Positions 10,431 to 21,030 of a DNA stretch of 64,000 nucleotides are shown one piece after another. The position numbers and the translations under genes were made by a program. This DNA comes from Owenia fusiformis. Taxonomy: Eukaryota > Annelida > Polychaeta > Sabellida > Oweniidae. Location: positions 34,069,366 through 34,133,365 of the forward strand of contig CAIIXF020000001.1 of NCBI GenBank assembly GCA_903813345.2, in the 5' to 3' direction. The first letter of the stretch is position 1. Each line of letters begins with the position of its first letter. The notes beneath the pieces were generated by a model. The model searched no databases and was not told the DNA's origin. It was given only the letters and a program-made list of their open reading frames with translations.

Positions 10431-12010
10431 CACCCACGGCCTTCCATCGCCCATTTACACATGTCTCCTTCAACTTAAGGTTTAGGAAATGTATAGTGGA
10501 AAACCAATGGTCATATTAGAGCTTTCAGATCTCCCCTATCCCATTTATCATGAAAAATTAAAGAAAAATATGAAAATATAAAATAACTTGAAATTATAAC
10601 TTTAACAAAGTTGTAGCTATTCTATATCAATTTTATGTGTTATTTAATGTTTTTAAGATATTTCAGAACCTTTATTGGTAAACTAGTTCCTAGAAATGAG
10701 ACATTTAAGGACAAAACTTGGCATTTTTTACCATTTTCGCTTTCAGCAATAACGTATAAGTCCTTATATCTTGAGTTTTATACTGACTGGTTGGTGCATT
10801 CTTGGTCAAATTTGTTCTTGTAGATGTCCTCTTTCATTTAAGATATAAAGAATGTATAGTGGATGACCAATGTTCATGGTAGAGCTTTCAGATCTCCCAT
10901 ACCCCATTTATTAGGAAAAATGACCGGGAAATATTAAAAAGTAAATATATAAGCACTAGTGCCAAAGGGAAAGGACCAAAAGTTGTAATGGAACTTAGCA
11001 AGAAAAAGCAAACTCTAAGTGCATACCAGTCAAGAAAAACAAACCACATATAGCCCAAAACCATGATCTAGCGTGAAAAGAAACAATGTCTAATACCCCC
11101 TTTCCCCCCACCATTCAAGAATCAATATCACAATCCAAGACCAGAAGACCAAGGGACATTTCATTCATACTGAAGTCATTACAATACATGTTGAAGAAAA
11201 AATTAGAAATTGATAGCCAATTGATAGCCAATACTCATAACCTCAAAAATTGTTGTAGATACAAGTACTCATACAAGATAGAGCATTCAGTCTCAAATGG
11301 TGTGGGATAGATAAAATCCAGTCTCCAAGTCCATAGGCGTTTCAAAGGGTCAACATAACATAAGGGTCAAAATAACTTCAAATTATGAACTTTTACAAAG
11401 TTGTACCTATTCTATGTCAATACTACTCGTATGTATTATTTAATATTTTTCTGATGTTTCAGGACCTTTTAATATTCTAATGCTTAGAAATGAGACATTT
11501 AAGGACAAAACTTGGCATTCTTTTTTTCAGCTTTTTTCAGCAATAACGTATAGGTCCCTATATCTTGAGTTTTATGCTGACTGGTTGGTGCATTCTTGGT
11601 CATATCTATTATTTTACATGTCTTCTTCCATTTAGGATATAAAAATGTATATTGGACAACCAATGTTCACATTAGAGCTTTCATATCTCCCCTGTCCCAT
11701 TTATAATGTAAATGAAAAAGTAATTTCAAATCATAAACAAAGTTGTAGCTATTCTCTATCAATACTATGTATTATTTAAAAGTTTATGGAAAAAATTTGG
11801 CATTTTTACATTCTGCTTTTAGCACTATCATATAATTTTCCACAATTATAATTCTTTGATGATAGATTGTTATATGTTTTTTATTGAATCTGTCTTCTTT
11901 GATTTAAGTTATAGAAAATGTATGTAAGACAACGAATGTTTTTATTAGAGGTCTAATATCTCCCCTCCACCATTTAATAAGAAATCCAACAAAAATAGAA
12001 TTAAGAAAAT
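10431..12010. repeat. Diverged tandem array, ~0.28-0.37 kb units
   Basis: The phrase 'gagctttcagatctcccctatcccatttat' and variants recurs near 10519, 10882, 11673 and 11949. Between them 'aacaaagttgtagctattctat..tcaat' and 'gagacatttaaggacaaaacttggcatt' also recur. A segment at 10960-11340 interrupts the array and begins with a ~50-bp phrase ('gggaaaggaccaaaagttgtaatgg...') that also occurs at 8229-8275. Confidence 0.8.
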
Positions 12011-12179
12011 TATCTAAGTTGTTATTATTATTGCATGTTAATATTCTTAAGCTTTTCAAAAGGCACATTTATAAGCACACGAAAAATCAAAAAATGACAC
12101 ATGAATGGGCAAAATGACAAATTTTTCACTTTCAGCAATAGTTCTTTATATTTTTAGTTGAATGGTAATTAGTTGATAT

Positions 12180-12660
12180 ATTTTAGATCATATATATAGG
12201 GGTTATGCACTGGAAGATATATTGTATATCCCAAGGGATATTTCCAGTATCCTAACCGACCGTGCATAACTGTTGTATTCCATACCTGATGAGGTTTGAA
12301 ATAATAAGCATGTATCCCATATGCTCTGGTGTGTTTACTTGCAAAATATGTTATCACTTTCAAAAAAATTCAAATTTTTTCCAAATTTGTTTTCAATCAA
12401 AAAAAATTTTTTCAGATTTTTAGTACAATTTTTTTCAGAATTTTTTTCAAAATTTTTTTTACATAATTTTTTCAGATTTTTATTTTCATTTTTTTCCCGA
12501 ATTTATTTTAAAAAAATTTTTTTGAGCGGGACATACGATTTATATGTCCCGGGGCTCCGTTGGAGCGGGACATACGAAAAATGTTTGCCCGGATATGGAA
12601 TATATTCCCGGTTGATATGTCCCTGAAACCTCATCAGGCATGGAATACATTCAATTATGT
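12180..12660. mobile_element. Fragment of element A family
   Basis: 'catatgctctggtgtgtttacttgcaaaatatgttatca' and the T-rich tract, then 'gagcgggacatacgatttatatg' and 'catcagg(c/t)atggaatacat', are homologous to 4430-4980. It keeps a hairpin ('tgtcccg...ggctccgttggagcgggaca', about 12557-12588) that is shortened in the 3544-6412 copy. A short form of the 45.8 kb palindrome lies at about 12200-12275. Neither terminal inverted repeat is present. Confidence 0.75.
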
Positions 12661-13230
12661 GTCTTTTTATCTTCAAAGCATAGACAATGTGTTTTAAACA
12701 CAAATGTACATATTAGAGATAAAATTACTATGGTGTAAATTCTGTGTCAAAAGTTTACAGACATAATTTCGCAATTTAGGTGCACGAAAATGTACGATTT
12801 CGTGTGCTCTTCATTCCAGACGCTCTAAAAGCGAACGCTCTCCATTCCTGACGCTAATGTTCTATTCCAGACGCTATTTACCTATTCCCGACGCTATCTA
12901 TTCTGGACTGATTCTGGGGGTGATGACTTAGAAAATGTCTTGAGACATCACCAGCTATGTACACGCATTGTTCATGCAGTCTGTGAACAAGTGGTGAGAG
13001 GTCTCTGTGTGGGGACCTGGGAGACATAATCTAATCGCCTAAGTTTCCCTAAACTATTGCATGTCTAATATGTGACAAGAATAGTGAATGTCAGTAAATA
13101 TGGCGTAAGATATTGTTCGTATCTTACCCTAGAAAATATATTGTTTTGTTTTTTGTTATTTTTGTGAGGGCGGCCGGACATCCCGGTCCTGTAGTGGACC
13201 ATCTCTCTTATATGTGTGTCATAATAAGAG
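12661..13230. other. No gene; short degenerate 'attccagacgct' repeats
   Basis: At about 12805-12905 the phrase 'cattcc(a/t)gacgct' recurs four or five times at irregular spacing. The remainder shows no supported feature. Confidence 0.6.
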
Positions 13231-13285
13231 CACAAGATGTTTCGAACTCATGGGTGGTAGTCCATGATGTGTTCTTCATCAGCGG
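13230..13285 (-). ncRNA. Hammerhead-ribozyme-like motif (candidate, probably inactive)
   Basis: On the minus strand CTGATGA (13276-13282) is followed by a stem in which GAAC/GTTC and CAT/ATG pair, then GAAAC (13239-13243) and a 3-bp hairpin ACA-TCT-TGT. This is the order of conserved boxes in type I hammerheads. Against it: an extra A sits between CTGATGA and the stem, the nucleotide at the cleavage position would be G (normally not G), and I find no convincing stem I. It may be a decayed ribozyme from a Penelope-like or similar retroelement, or chance. Confidence 0.25.
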
Positions 13286-13614
13286 CTTGGGGAATGGGGA
13301 GGGGGAAGGGGGAATATTAGTGTATACACGGGTGTGTGTTCCGAAGTACGGGCAATGGTTTGCAGGTTTGAATTGTAAAAGTTTGGTGTGTTTTGGTTGG
13401 CACTAGTGGTGGAAGTGTTGTTTGGTTTTAAAGTTTGTAATACAAAGGTTTGCTTTATTAGTTTTAGGAGGGTTAATATAGGTTCGGGTATACATGTTTG
13501 GTGGTTTCCATACACATTCATACTTTTTTAATTCATAAATGTTAAATTGCTCTTTTGGTTGAGTTTGGTGGCCCTGAGAAGGGGCGTGGTTGTATTTTTT
13601 AAAGTAGTTTTATT

Positions 13615-14355
13615 CTACTGTCTCTTTCCACGGGGTTTTGTGCTTGGTTCCCTTCTTTTTGGTTTGGAAGCCTCACGTCTGTACTGTTCTGCCAATTTGT
13701 CTGCTTCCACATGGCCGATGGTTTTGGCTAGTGTTTGGATGGTTTCTATGGTTTGTTGTCTGTGGTAATCTAGTCTGTTCTGACTATGGAGTGTAGTGGC
13801 CTCTGTAAGCTGGCCGCTACAATGATGTAAGATTACGTCAAACGCCTTTGCAATGTCGGAGGTTTCTTTCTCAGGGGCGCCACATCTAATGTTTGGTATG
13901 AGGCCTCTTGGGATGCCTCCCGGGTAGTTGTTTAGACCTTTAAGGACGCCATCATGTCTGGCTTCCCAGTGTATTGATGTTCTTAAACGAGTGAGTAGAG
14001 CTGGGTCTGCTTGGCGTGTGGAGTTGGGGTGGTTCCCGATGTTTGTAGGTTGGCCTAGACCCATCGCGTCTATGATGTTTAGAGTGGGTTTGCGTGGTAT
14101 AGTGTATGAAGGGTTGTTTTTTGTGAAGGTAGAGGCCGACTTGATATGGTATTTGCCTTTAGGGCTGCTAGTTGTTGCCTGTTTTGAGGCTTGTTTGTTG
14201 AAGACAGCGCTGTTTGCTGGTACTTCTCGGGAATGGTGTCCCTGCTATCATTCATCTCCATGGAGTTATGGGAGTTTTCCACTGCAGATAGACGCCTGGG
14301 TGTCGTTAGCGTTGGCAATCATTTGGCCTATTGATAGGTCTTTGGCAGAGCTCAT
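13615..14355 (-). pseudogene. Decayed gag-like / ORF1-like gene of an unidentified retroelement
   Basis: The minus strand reads from an ATG at 14355 ('MSSAKDLSIGQM') through two frameshifts (near 14300 and 14090) into a 149-residue open frame ending at 13615. The product is about 245 residues, hydrophilic, with a conserved-looking middle (motifs 'IHWEARHDGVLKGLNNYPGG' and 'PNIRCGAPEK') and a strongly basic tail ('KPKRREPSTKPRGKRQ'). That resembles a nucleic-acid-binding structural protein of a retroelement. The region is clearly more GC-rich than its surroundings, consistent with an inserted sequence. No RT, protease or integrase is next to it. Downstream lie a GCCC/GGGC hairpin near 13575 and the hammerhead-like motif. 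I do not recognise the family; a Penelope-like or DIRS-like source is possible. Confidence 0.45.
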
Positions 14356-14489
14356 GTTGAGGTTTAGGTTGTTGTTGTTGTGTTATCAGTGTGGTACTGT
14401 AATATGATCTTTCGTCCTCGTGTCTTATATTTAAATGGAAGGTGCAACAAACTTCCGGTTTATTGCTGTTATTAGTGAAAAGTCGATAA

Positions 14490-15484
14490 TAGAGAGGTTA
14501 AGCTACACGTATAAATGCAAACCGTGAACCTGAACGCGTAAGTCCACGCTCAAGTACACGTTAAAGAAAATTTTCAGTTAAGCTACACGTCTGAAACCAT
14601 GTCAGTGGACGTGGAGCTATATTTATGTGGCGACTGTGTCTAAAGGTCATGTCTCTATGGTGTAATGGATAGCACTTCGGCAATCTAGCACTCTACGTAT
14701 GTCCGTTAGGCCTGGGTTCGAATCTTGTCGCAACATTTTGCTTTTTATTTTTTATTTATTTCATATTCAACCACAATTGAAGGGTCCAGTGCACTTTCCA
14801 TTATGATTTCCCCATGAACAAAATGAATCATTTTTAACTGTATATCATAAAGAATACAATGTCACATAATGAAAAATATTTAAGCGTTTAGACCCACATT
14901 GGCTGAGGTTGAGGTCATTAAGTTCTGCAAGGGTATATTGACTTGACATTGGATGTATTCTATTGACTTAACATGTGGATACAATCAGATTCCGATGGAG
15001 GCCATTGGTTTCTATTGATTTTCCCAAAACACACTATGACCTGAATTGATTGCAAATTAGATAATTTCACAATATGACACAAATGGTATATCAATCAGAT
15101 GTGCAAATATAAAGTTTGCAATCGATTCAGGTCAAACTTCAAATTAAAAGATAATACATTTTTTCATCATTTTTCATCATTTTTTCCTACAAAATGGTCA
15201 TAGAAAAATGCTTCAAAAGCAACTTTTACACTTACGAAATCCCATACAACTTTGTAAATACAAAGATTATACTGTTATGTTTCATTAATAAATAACATAT
15301 TTTGATAAGATCTAGGGATGTGTAGGATGCAAATGGATTTTGGCAGACACAAAAAGGCTTCATGGTTTGGCATCTCAACCCTGTACACTTTATGATTGAA
15401 TATTGGCCTTAATAAGTGGCCCATTCATCAATACAGTGCTGAATACTAGTGTACATATAAATGAAATAATAAAAGCAGTATATT
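14490..15484 (+). repeat. Right arm of ~1 kb inverted repeat pair (uninterrupted)
   Basis: Begins 'tagagaggttaagctacacgta' and ends 'aaaagcagtatatt'. Matches the complement of 3507-3543 plus 6419-7376. It preserves the empty target site (single TACACT, complement 'agtgta' near 15450) of element A. It carries the better-preserved tRNA-like head at 14651-14733. Confidence 0.88.
14651..14733 (+). repeat. tRNA-like head of the inverted repeat (right copy)
   Basis: A box 'tggtgtaatggatagcac' can form a 4-bp D stem (GTGT/GCAC), and B box 'gggttcgaatc' fits the pol III consensus. The sequence between them is longer than in a tRNA and the T stem pairs poorly. Best read as the internal pol III promoter of a SINE-like repeat. 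Confidence 0.6.
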
Positions 15485-15534
15485 CAACGTAAAATTCAAC
15501 TTATAACGTATACTTATACTTATAAGAAGACGTA

Positions 15535-15753
15535 CAAGGTGTTTCATAATGTGGGTATTTCGTCAGGAAAGATCTTCTCGGACTCTAATAAATAAAGGTA
15601 AAAGGGATGCCTTTTGTACTTTCTTGAATTGTAGCATGTTTATTGATCCGAATGTGTTTGTCTAGAATAAAATAGGCTCATATATAGTACATACATATAG
15701 ACCCATCTCTTCTCAAATTGACTTTTTGGAGATGCTCGTTATGAAACACCCTG
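15535..15753. mobile_element. 219-bp MITE with TA target duplication
   Basis: Inverted ends CA(A/G)GGTGTTTCATAA, flanked by TA on both sides (15533-15534 and 15754-15755). No ORF. TA duplication and length fit a Tc1/mariner-type non-autonomous element. The same terminus occurs at 51581 with unrelated interior. Confidence 0.75.
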
Positions 15754-16864
15754 TATGTCATTTGTTGAGCTACTGAATGGGTCGTTTCCAGGAATTGCTA
15801 GAACCTACTGGTTTGATTGGTGTTTCAAATTGATGGTTAAAGTATTTGATTGGATACTGTTCCTACTCAGCCGATTAATTTAGAAAATGCTTGCGGTCAA
15901 TTGTTCCACACACATGTAGGTAACGCTTTATACGTAGATCCAACTGTATACGTGTATATACAATTTTGTAAGTTCATTGAACTTATACTGATCATGAAAA
16001 CTTTAACATAATCAACTTGTTTATGTAATGACTCACTTGAAAGGATCATGACTCACTTTAAAGGATTGTGTTTAGAATACACTACAACTACTAGGACACG
16101 GAAGCAAGCATTTTAAAATTATAATGTGCATAATCTACACGTGCAGATGACAGTGCATTCACAGTCTCTGGTTGATGGAGCTTTTCTGTATCGGGAAAAG
16201 TTATGTTCCATTAACACCCTTGGTGTTAACAACGAATTTCCTCCTGCTTGCAGCGAGAAGACGGACCGGTTCGGGGCAATCTGCTTGCAGCGAGAAGACG
16301 GACCGGTTCAGGGCAATAGCTGATGAAATTCTTTGTCACAAAGTTTGGCATTTTTTATAAAATCAAACGCGCGTCATTGAAACTCACAAGATGTAAATAG
16401 CATGTCACTTACATCATACCTTGATGGGGAAAAATAGATCTTATATGTTAGAAGTACTAAATAAAAGTAATCGTGAAAATGAGACAGTCGTTCTCGAGAG
16501 AAAAGAGCATAAATGCGCATTTAGAGAGTTTTGGTCCGTTTAAAAATGTGTAAAAAATTGGGGTACTTAAAAGCATCGGGAGGCATCATATATTTCAAAT
16601 TAGACACGAGAAAGTCAATATTGAGCAAGTTATGGCTATTTTAAATTCAAATAAAACCGTTAACCCGTACCGGTCCAGCTTTTGACCCGTACCGGTCAAT
16701 TTTCGTTAGCTGCACTATAGCTGAAAATAGTAGTGCAATTCATTTTATAGCGACGCAGTATGCCTTAAACATTTCCCAGACCTATATATTTTGAGACTAT
16801 CCTTTTAATACTGCGTCCCCAGCATTCATAAAAAATGGTGTTCAAGATACACTACCCATGCAAA
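15754..16864. other. No gene; a 37-bp tandem duplication and short repeats
   Basis: 'ctgcttgcagcgagaagacg...' is duplicated head to tail at 16244-16280 and 16281-16317 with one mismatch. Just upstream is a palindrome 'ttaacacccttggtgttaa' (16211-16229). At 16664-16705 'gacccgtaccggtc' occurs twice. No coding feature is supported. Confidence 0.6.
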
Positions 16865-17300
16865 TTATTTTTGCATCTTGGAAGCCAGGCAGTATCTGTG
16901 TGACTTTATAAAAATTCGGAAATGTTCTTCAGATATGAGCCCCCTCTTAAATATTGGGTGCGGAGGTAAGTTTAGGGAGCTGCTCCGCACCCTGTAGGGA
17001 CTAGCTTTTTTCAAAGGAACATGATTAAAAAAACGGAGCAAAAATATTAAAGGACGACTGAGAAAATTGAAAAAATGACAAAATACTGGTTTTGACCTAG
17101 TTCTTGACCTTTGACCTAGATTAAACCTGATTAGACCTAGATCTTGACTTGGTCCTGAACTGGACCTTGACTTGGACCTAGACATGGACTTGGACCTGGA
17201 AATGGACTGGACTGGTATTTTTTCAATCTTTTCTTCACTTCTCTTGACTTTCTATAAGGCTATCATCAGATCGATTTTTCTAGAAATTTAAAAATCAGCA
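16865..17300 (-). repeat. Inverted relative of the 0.1-2.3 kb repeat
   Basis: Reads in reverse the sequence found at about 200-430: 'ctatcatcagatcgattttt', 'cttgactttctata', 'aatggactggactggtat' and the 'ggacttggacc' minisatellite. It adds an unrelated stretch at its outer end. Confidence 0.75.
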
Positions 17301-18950
17301 ATTTCTCGGAAACCGGCCGAACTTGGGAAATGGCGATTATATGTCAAATATTCATTATGGATATGCATAAAATGAATGTGAAAATGACTCAATCCGAATA
17401 GCAGTTCTAATTTGTGCAGCCAATGTTGACAGACGGACGGAGCAACGGATGGACGGACCAATGGACGGACACCTGGTCGATCCCATGGTTTTATCGCTAA
17501 TACTGTTAATTTGAAAAACGGGTCCATAACATGTAATGATGACAATGAAAATGATGAAATTAGGTACGCCAATGAAGTGAATTCAGAGCAAAAGACCCAT
17601 CGACCCACTGGAATACCCACAAATCAAGTTTCATAGCCTTGCCCAAGTCGGTCTCTTTTACTTATCTTGATTTCTATTATAACCGCCTTGACCCAAGAGA
17701 AAGCCACGTGCTTTACCGACCCAATGTTTTTGTTGGTAAAATTTGACAAATCAACGACGGCCCTACATTGTCGGACTAGGTCTTCGTGCATTTCCATCAC
17801 GAATTCAGTTTTGATTTCAACATTGAATTGCATGATTTCATTTAGACGAGTATTAATGACTGTTTACAATTCAATGTACATTTAATAACATAATATATTG
17901 TAACTCTCAAGAAACACTCGATCAAATCATTGAATTTCAAGTCCTAGACGGGTAGTTTGCTTTTTATGCAGGTCAACCTGATAACGTTTTGATTGGTCAA
18001 TCAGCCTGAAGTCACACGTTGTGTCCATGTCCATATTGTCAATCAATATGGTTTTGCGATACCCTTAGGTAGCCTATAAGGTATTATGGGAATCTCGGAA
18101 CCGCTGAATAACTTAGCATAATATCAGCGATGATGCATTGGATTGTACTAGGTGGTAATAATTCAAGATCAGATGAGTAAATAAATACCGACTTGGGCAA
18201 GGCTACAAGTTTCAGAGTCATTAACATTCCTTGAAAATGACAATGAGCAGCCAACAGTTGGACCATCCATTGATTTTGTCAGCTCAGCTGAACGAGCCTC
18301 CAGATTCCTTGAAGCAAATTACCATAATTCAAGAATAATATTATTTATTTACAATTTTTTGAAATCGTGGTAAGTGGAATCTTTCCAATTACCAATATAG
18401 CGTTATTATTGTTTTTGGACACCGTGGATTAAAATATTAAAAATACACACATTCAAAATTATACATGGCAAATTATACATACCTTCTAACAGCTATGAGC
18501 GAGATGATAAAACTGGTCGAGTGAACTCGTTTGAGTTATCTATTCTTCGTAAAAATATCAGAGAATGTTTATAGTGTAGCTTTGGTTTTCTATTTCAATG
18601 AAGTATCATATACACGGATGAGTAAATATAGATTATTTAAACAGAAGTGCAAAATTCTTCCATTGAAAAGTACAGAGGCGGGTACTCACGAAACATTACA
18701 TGTGCCTGACTGCATCCACATAGATCGACTAGCCACAGTGTATACGTATAAGTTGTACTTTCACTTATGTGCGAAATCTCTCTACTAAATGTAAGTGTCT
18801 TTGTTGTGTGACTTTAAGCGGGTATTGCTCTGGATGTAGTGCGCTGCTTTTAGTGTGGTTGGTGTGCTTTTGTTTGTCTAGGTTTGTGCTATAAGACCGT
18901 GTTAAAGTTTTGTGTTTAGGATGTTCGGTTATGGTTTTGTGGTTAATAAA
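17301..18950. other. No gene; dispersed repeat fragments
   Basis: Contains a 'ggacggac' microsatellite at about 17430-17475; a ~55-bp phrase 'agagtcattaacattccttga..atgac.atgagca' near 18214-18270 with a relative at 39397-39455; and a phrase 'acggatgagtaaata..gattatttaaac' near 18614-18660 with a relative at 50618-50665. The paired open frames around 17.62-17.89 kb lie on opposite strands of the same bases and carry no motif. Confidence 0.55.
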
Positions 18951-18954
18951 TCGT

Positions 18955-20004
18955 AATATGGTGGCGATTTTTTCGATTGATAAAACATGTACAATTTGCA
19001 AAAAAAGTGGCCATGTAAATACTGAATGTAAGAGTAAATCCTCATGCAAACTGTGTGGAATGGGTTCACATAGTGAAGGAGACCCAGTTTGCCAACACTT
19101 CATAAAGGAACAGGACATTACCATATTTGCTGGGCATTCTGGCCCTCTTTCAAACTTCTCTCCGTGTATATTTAAATACAACGATGTTGTGATGCAATCG
19201 GCAGAGCATGCCTTTCAAGCCACAAAGGCCAGGAGGAATGGTAACAATGATCTTGCATCAAAAATTATTAATGTAAAACAAGCCGTGATGCACACGAACT
19301 GTGAAATGTATACCGACATGGGATGAAGAAAATGCCTCCCTAATGGATGATATCCTGAAGGCTAAATTTGATCAACATCCCAATCTAAAGAACATTCTCA
19401 TCAACACTGGTTCCACCCCACTGGCTCTGGCCATCAACAAAGATCTTACTTGGGGTACTGGACTGAGCAGAGCTGTTACAGCTACAACAGCACCCACAAA
19501 ATGGCCTGGAAAAAATCTTCTAGGCAGATCTCTTCAAAATTTGAGGGCAAGATAATTGCCATGGCAGATAAACCAGCGATCTCGATCTCAAGTGACCAGC
19601 AGATGATTGACACTCCACAGATATCAATTCTTCAATCTTCACACACTCCTATATCAACCCATTCGCTACAAAATCCTATCTCCTCAGATGGACAAATCCC
19701 ATGTACACCAACATCACCAGTCTTATTTACATCTACATGTAAGTTAACTTCCCCAACAGTACCTAGCCTTTCTACACCTAAAGTCCACCAAAAGTCAGAA
19801 GCAGATAAAAAGCGGAAAGCCAGCAGTTCTCCAAGAGAATTTAAGGCCACTCCAAAGAGAAACACTGTAAAAAAACATCAAAAAATCAATGAACATGAAA
19901 ATCAATCTAGTGATAGTGAAAACTGTCACACTGATGATGATAACAATGATGATAATGTAATGGCTGTTGGTTGCAACACATTGCATCATAGTGATAAATT
20001 ATAA
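18955..20004 (+). pseudogene. LINE ORF1 remnant: two zinc knuckles + NADAR-like domain + S/T-rich tail
   Basis: The N terminus is truncated; no convincing ATG precedes it. Two knuckles come first: CTICKKSGHVNTEC (C-x2-C-x4-H-x4-C, about 18986-19028) and CKLCGMGSHSEGDPVC (C-x2-C-x4-H-x6-C). They are followed directly by NADAR/YbiA-type landmarks: 'GPLSNFSP', 'QSAEHAFQATKA', and after a frameshift near 19300 'TWDEENASLMDDILKAKF', 'TGSTPLALA', 'DLTWGTGLS' and 'KWPGKNLLG'. A second, compensating frameshift near 19545 leads to a Ser/Thr/Pro- and Lys-rich tail ending in an acidic D/N stretch at 20004. Zinc knuckles are expected of L1/Tx1 ORF1; the NADAR fold is not. Known NADAR proteins are N-glycosidases of riboflavin intermediates or remove ADP-ribose from guanine. 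The role here is inferred. Confidence 0.75.
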
Positions 20005-20198
20005 GCGACTGTAAACTGTGAATAATGAACCTGATAACGTTTTACGGACTTGTTGTGGATGTTAGTATGGATTATAATATTAGCATCAAATATGATATAT
20101 TAACTATAAATGTTAGTATTGATTATAATATTAGCTTAAAATATAATACATATAAATATATAAAAAATAAAAACATGCAAATATAATTAATATTACTA
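20005..20198 (+). other. AT-rich spacer between LINE ORF1 and ORF2
   Basis: Contains two copies of 'gttagtat(g/t)gattataatattagc' about 55 bp apart. The first ORF2 ATG is at 20199. Confidence 0.6.
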
Positions 20199-21030
20199 AT
20201 GAATAATCATAGTGAAACATCTTTTAAGTTACTATCTCTAAATATTAGAGGTATTAATGACAAAAATAAAAAGTCTCAATTTTATAAGTTTGTTAAAAAT
20301 CAGAATGCAAAAATAATATTTGTTCAGGAAACGTACTATACAAAAAAGCTTAAAACTATTTTGGAAAAAGAATGGGTAGGTAAAAGTGCTCATAGTATTA
20401 CTGATTCCTCACATAGCAGAGGGGTTTCTATTTTCATTGACAACACTTTAGACCGTGAAATTATAAATTCTTACAATGATGATTGTGGAAGGAAATTATT
20501 AACAAATGTAAAAATTAATAATGAAATATTCTGCTTAGTAAACCTATATGCACCTGTAAATGAAACTCTCAGAAAAACCTTTTTAAATAGCATTCCAAGA
20601 TGGATTGAACAACATTGTTTTAATTTCTAAAATCTTATAATTGCTGGAGATATAAATTTCAATTTATATGTTAATGATAGATATCCTACTCTTAAGATCT
20701 TAAAAAACGAATAGATTATTTTGATTTAAATGACACAGGGTTAGATGCAGGTTTTACATGGTCTAATAAAAAAGCCACACAAAAAGTAGGATTGACTATT
20801 GTCTAATATCGGAGGAAACTGATTATGATTTAAGTATAAAAAATATGTATTGTCCACTTTCAGACCATAGAGCATTACTTATTCAAGTTTGCAAAATTAG
20901 GAATAAAAAAGGGCCTGGTTATTGGAAATTGAATTCAGAAATAATAAAAGAACATGAATACAAGATAGGGATTAAAAAGATCATAACTGAATTAAGAAAC
21001 TCAGAAATAAAATCTACAAGAATGCAATAG
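20199..21030 (+). pseudogene. LINE ORF2 endonuclease domain (frameshifted)
   Basis: Starts 'MNNHSETSFKLLSLNIRGIN', typical of the apurinic-type (exonuclease/endonuclease/phosphatase) N terminus of L1/Tx1 ORF2. Further landmarks are 'IIFVQETYY', 'GVSIFID', 'NLYAPV', 'IIAGDINF', 'RIDY..LIS' and 'LSDHRALLIQV'. The frame is broken after residue 143 and again twice before 20845. Endonuclease nicks target DNA to prime reverse transcription in intact elements; this copy cannot make it. Confidence 0.85.

Noticed and set aside
18765-19181. 138-codon minus-strand ORF opposite the LINE ORF1
   Set aside because: Shadow of the zinc knuckle/NADAR coding strand.
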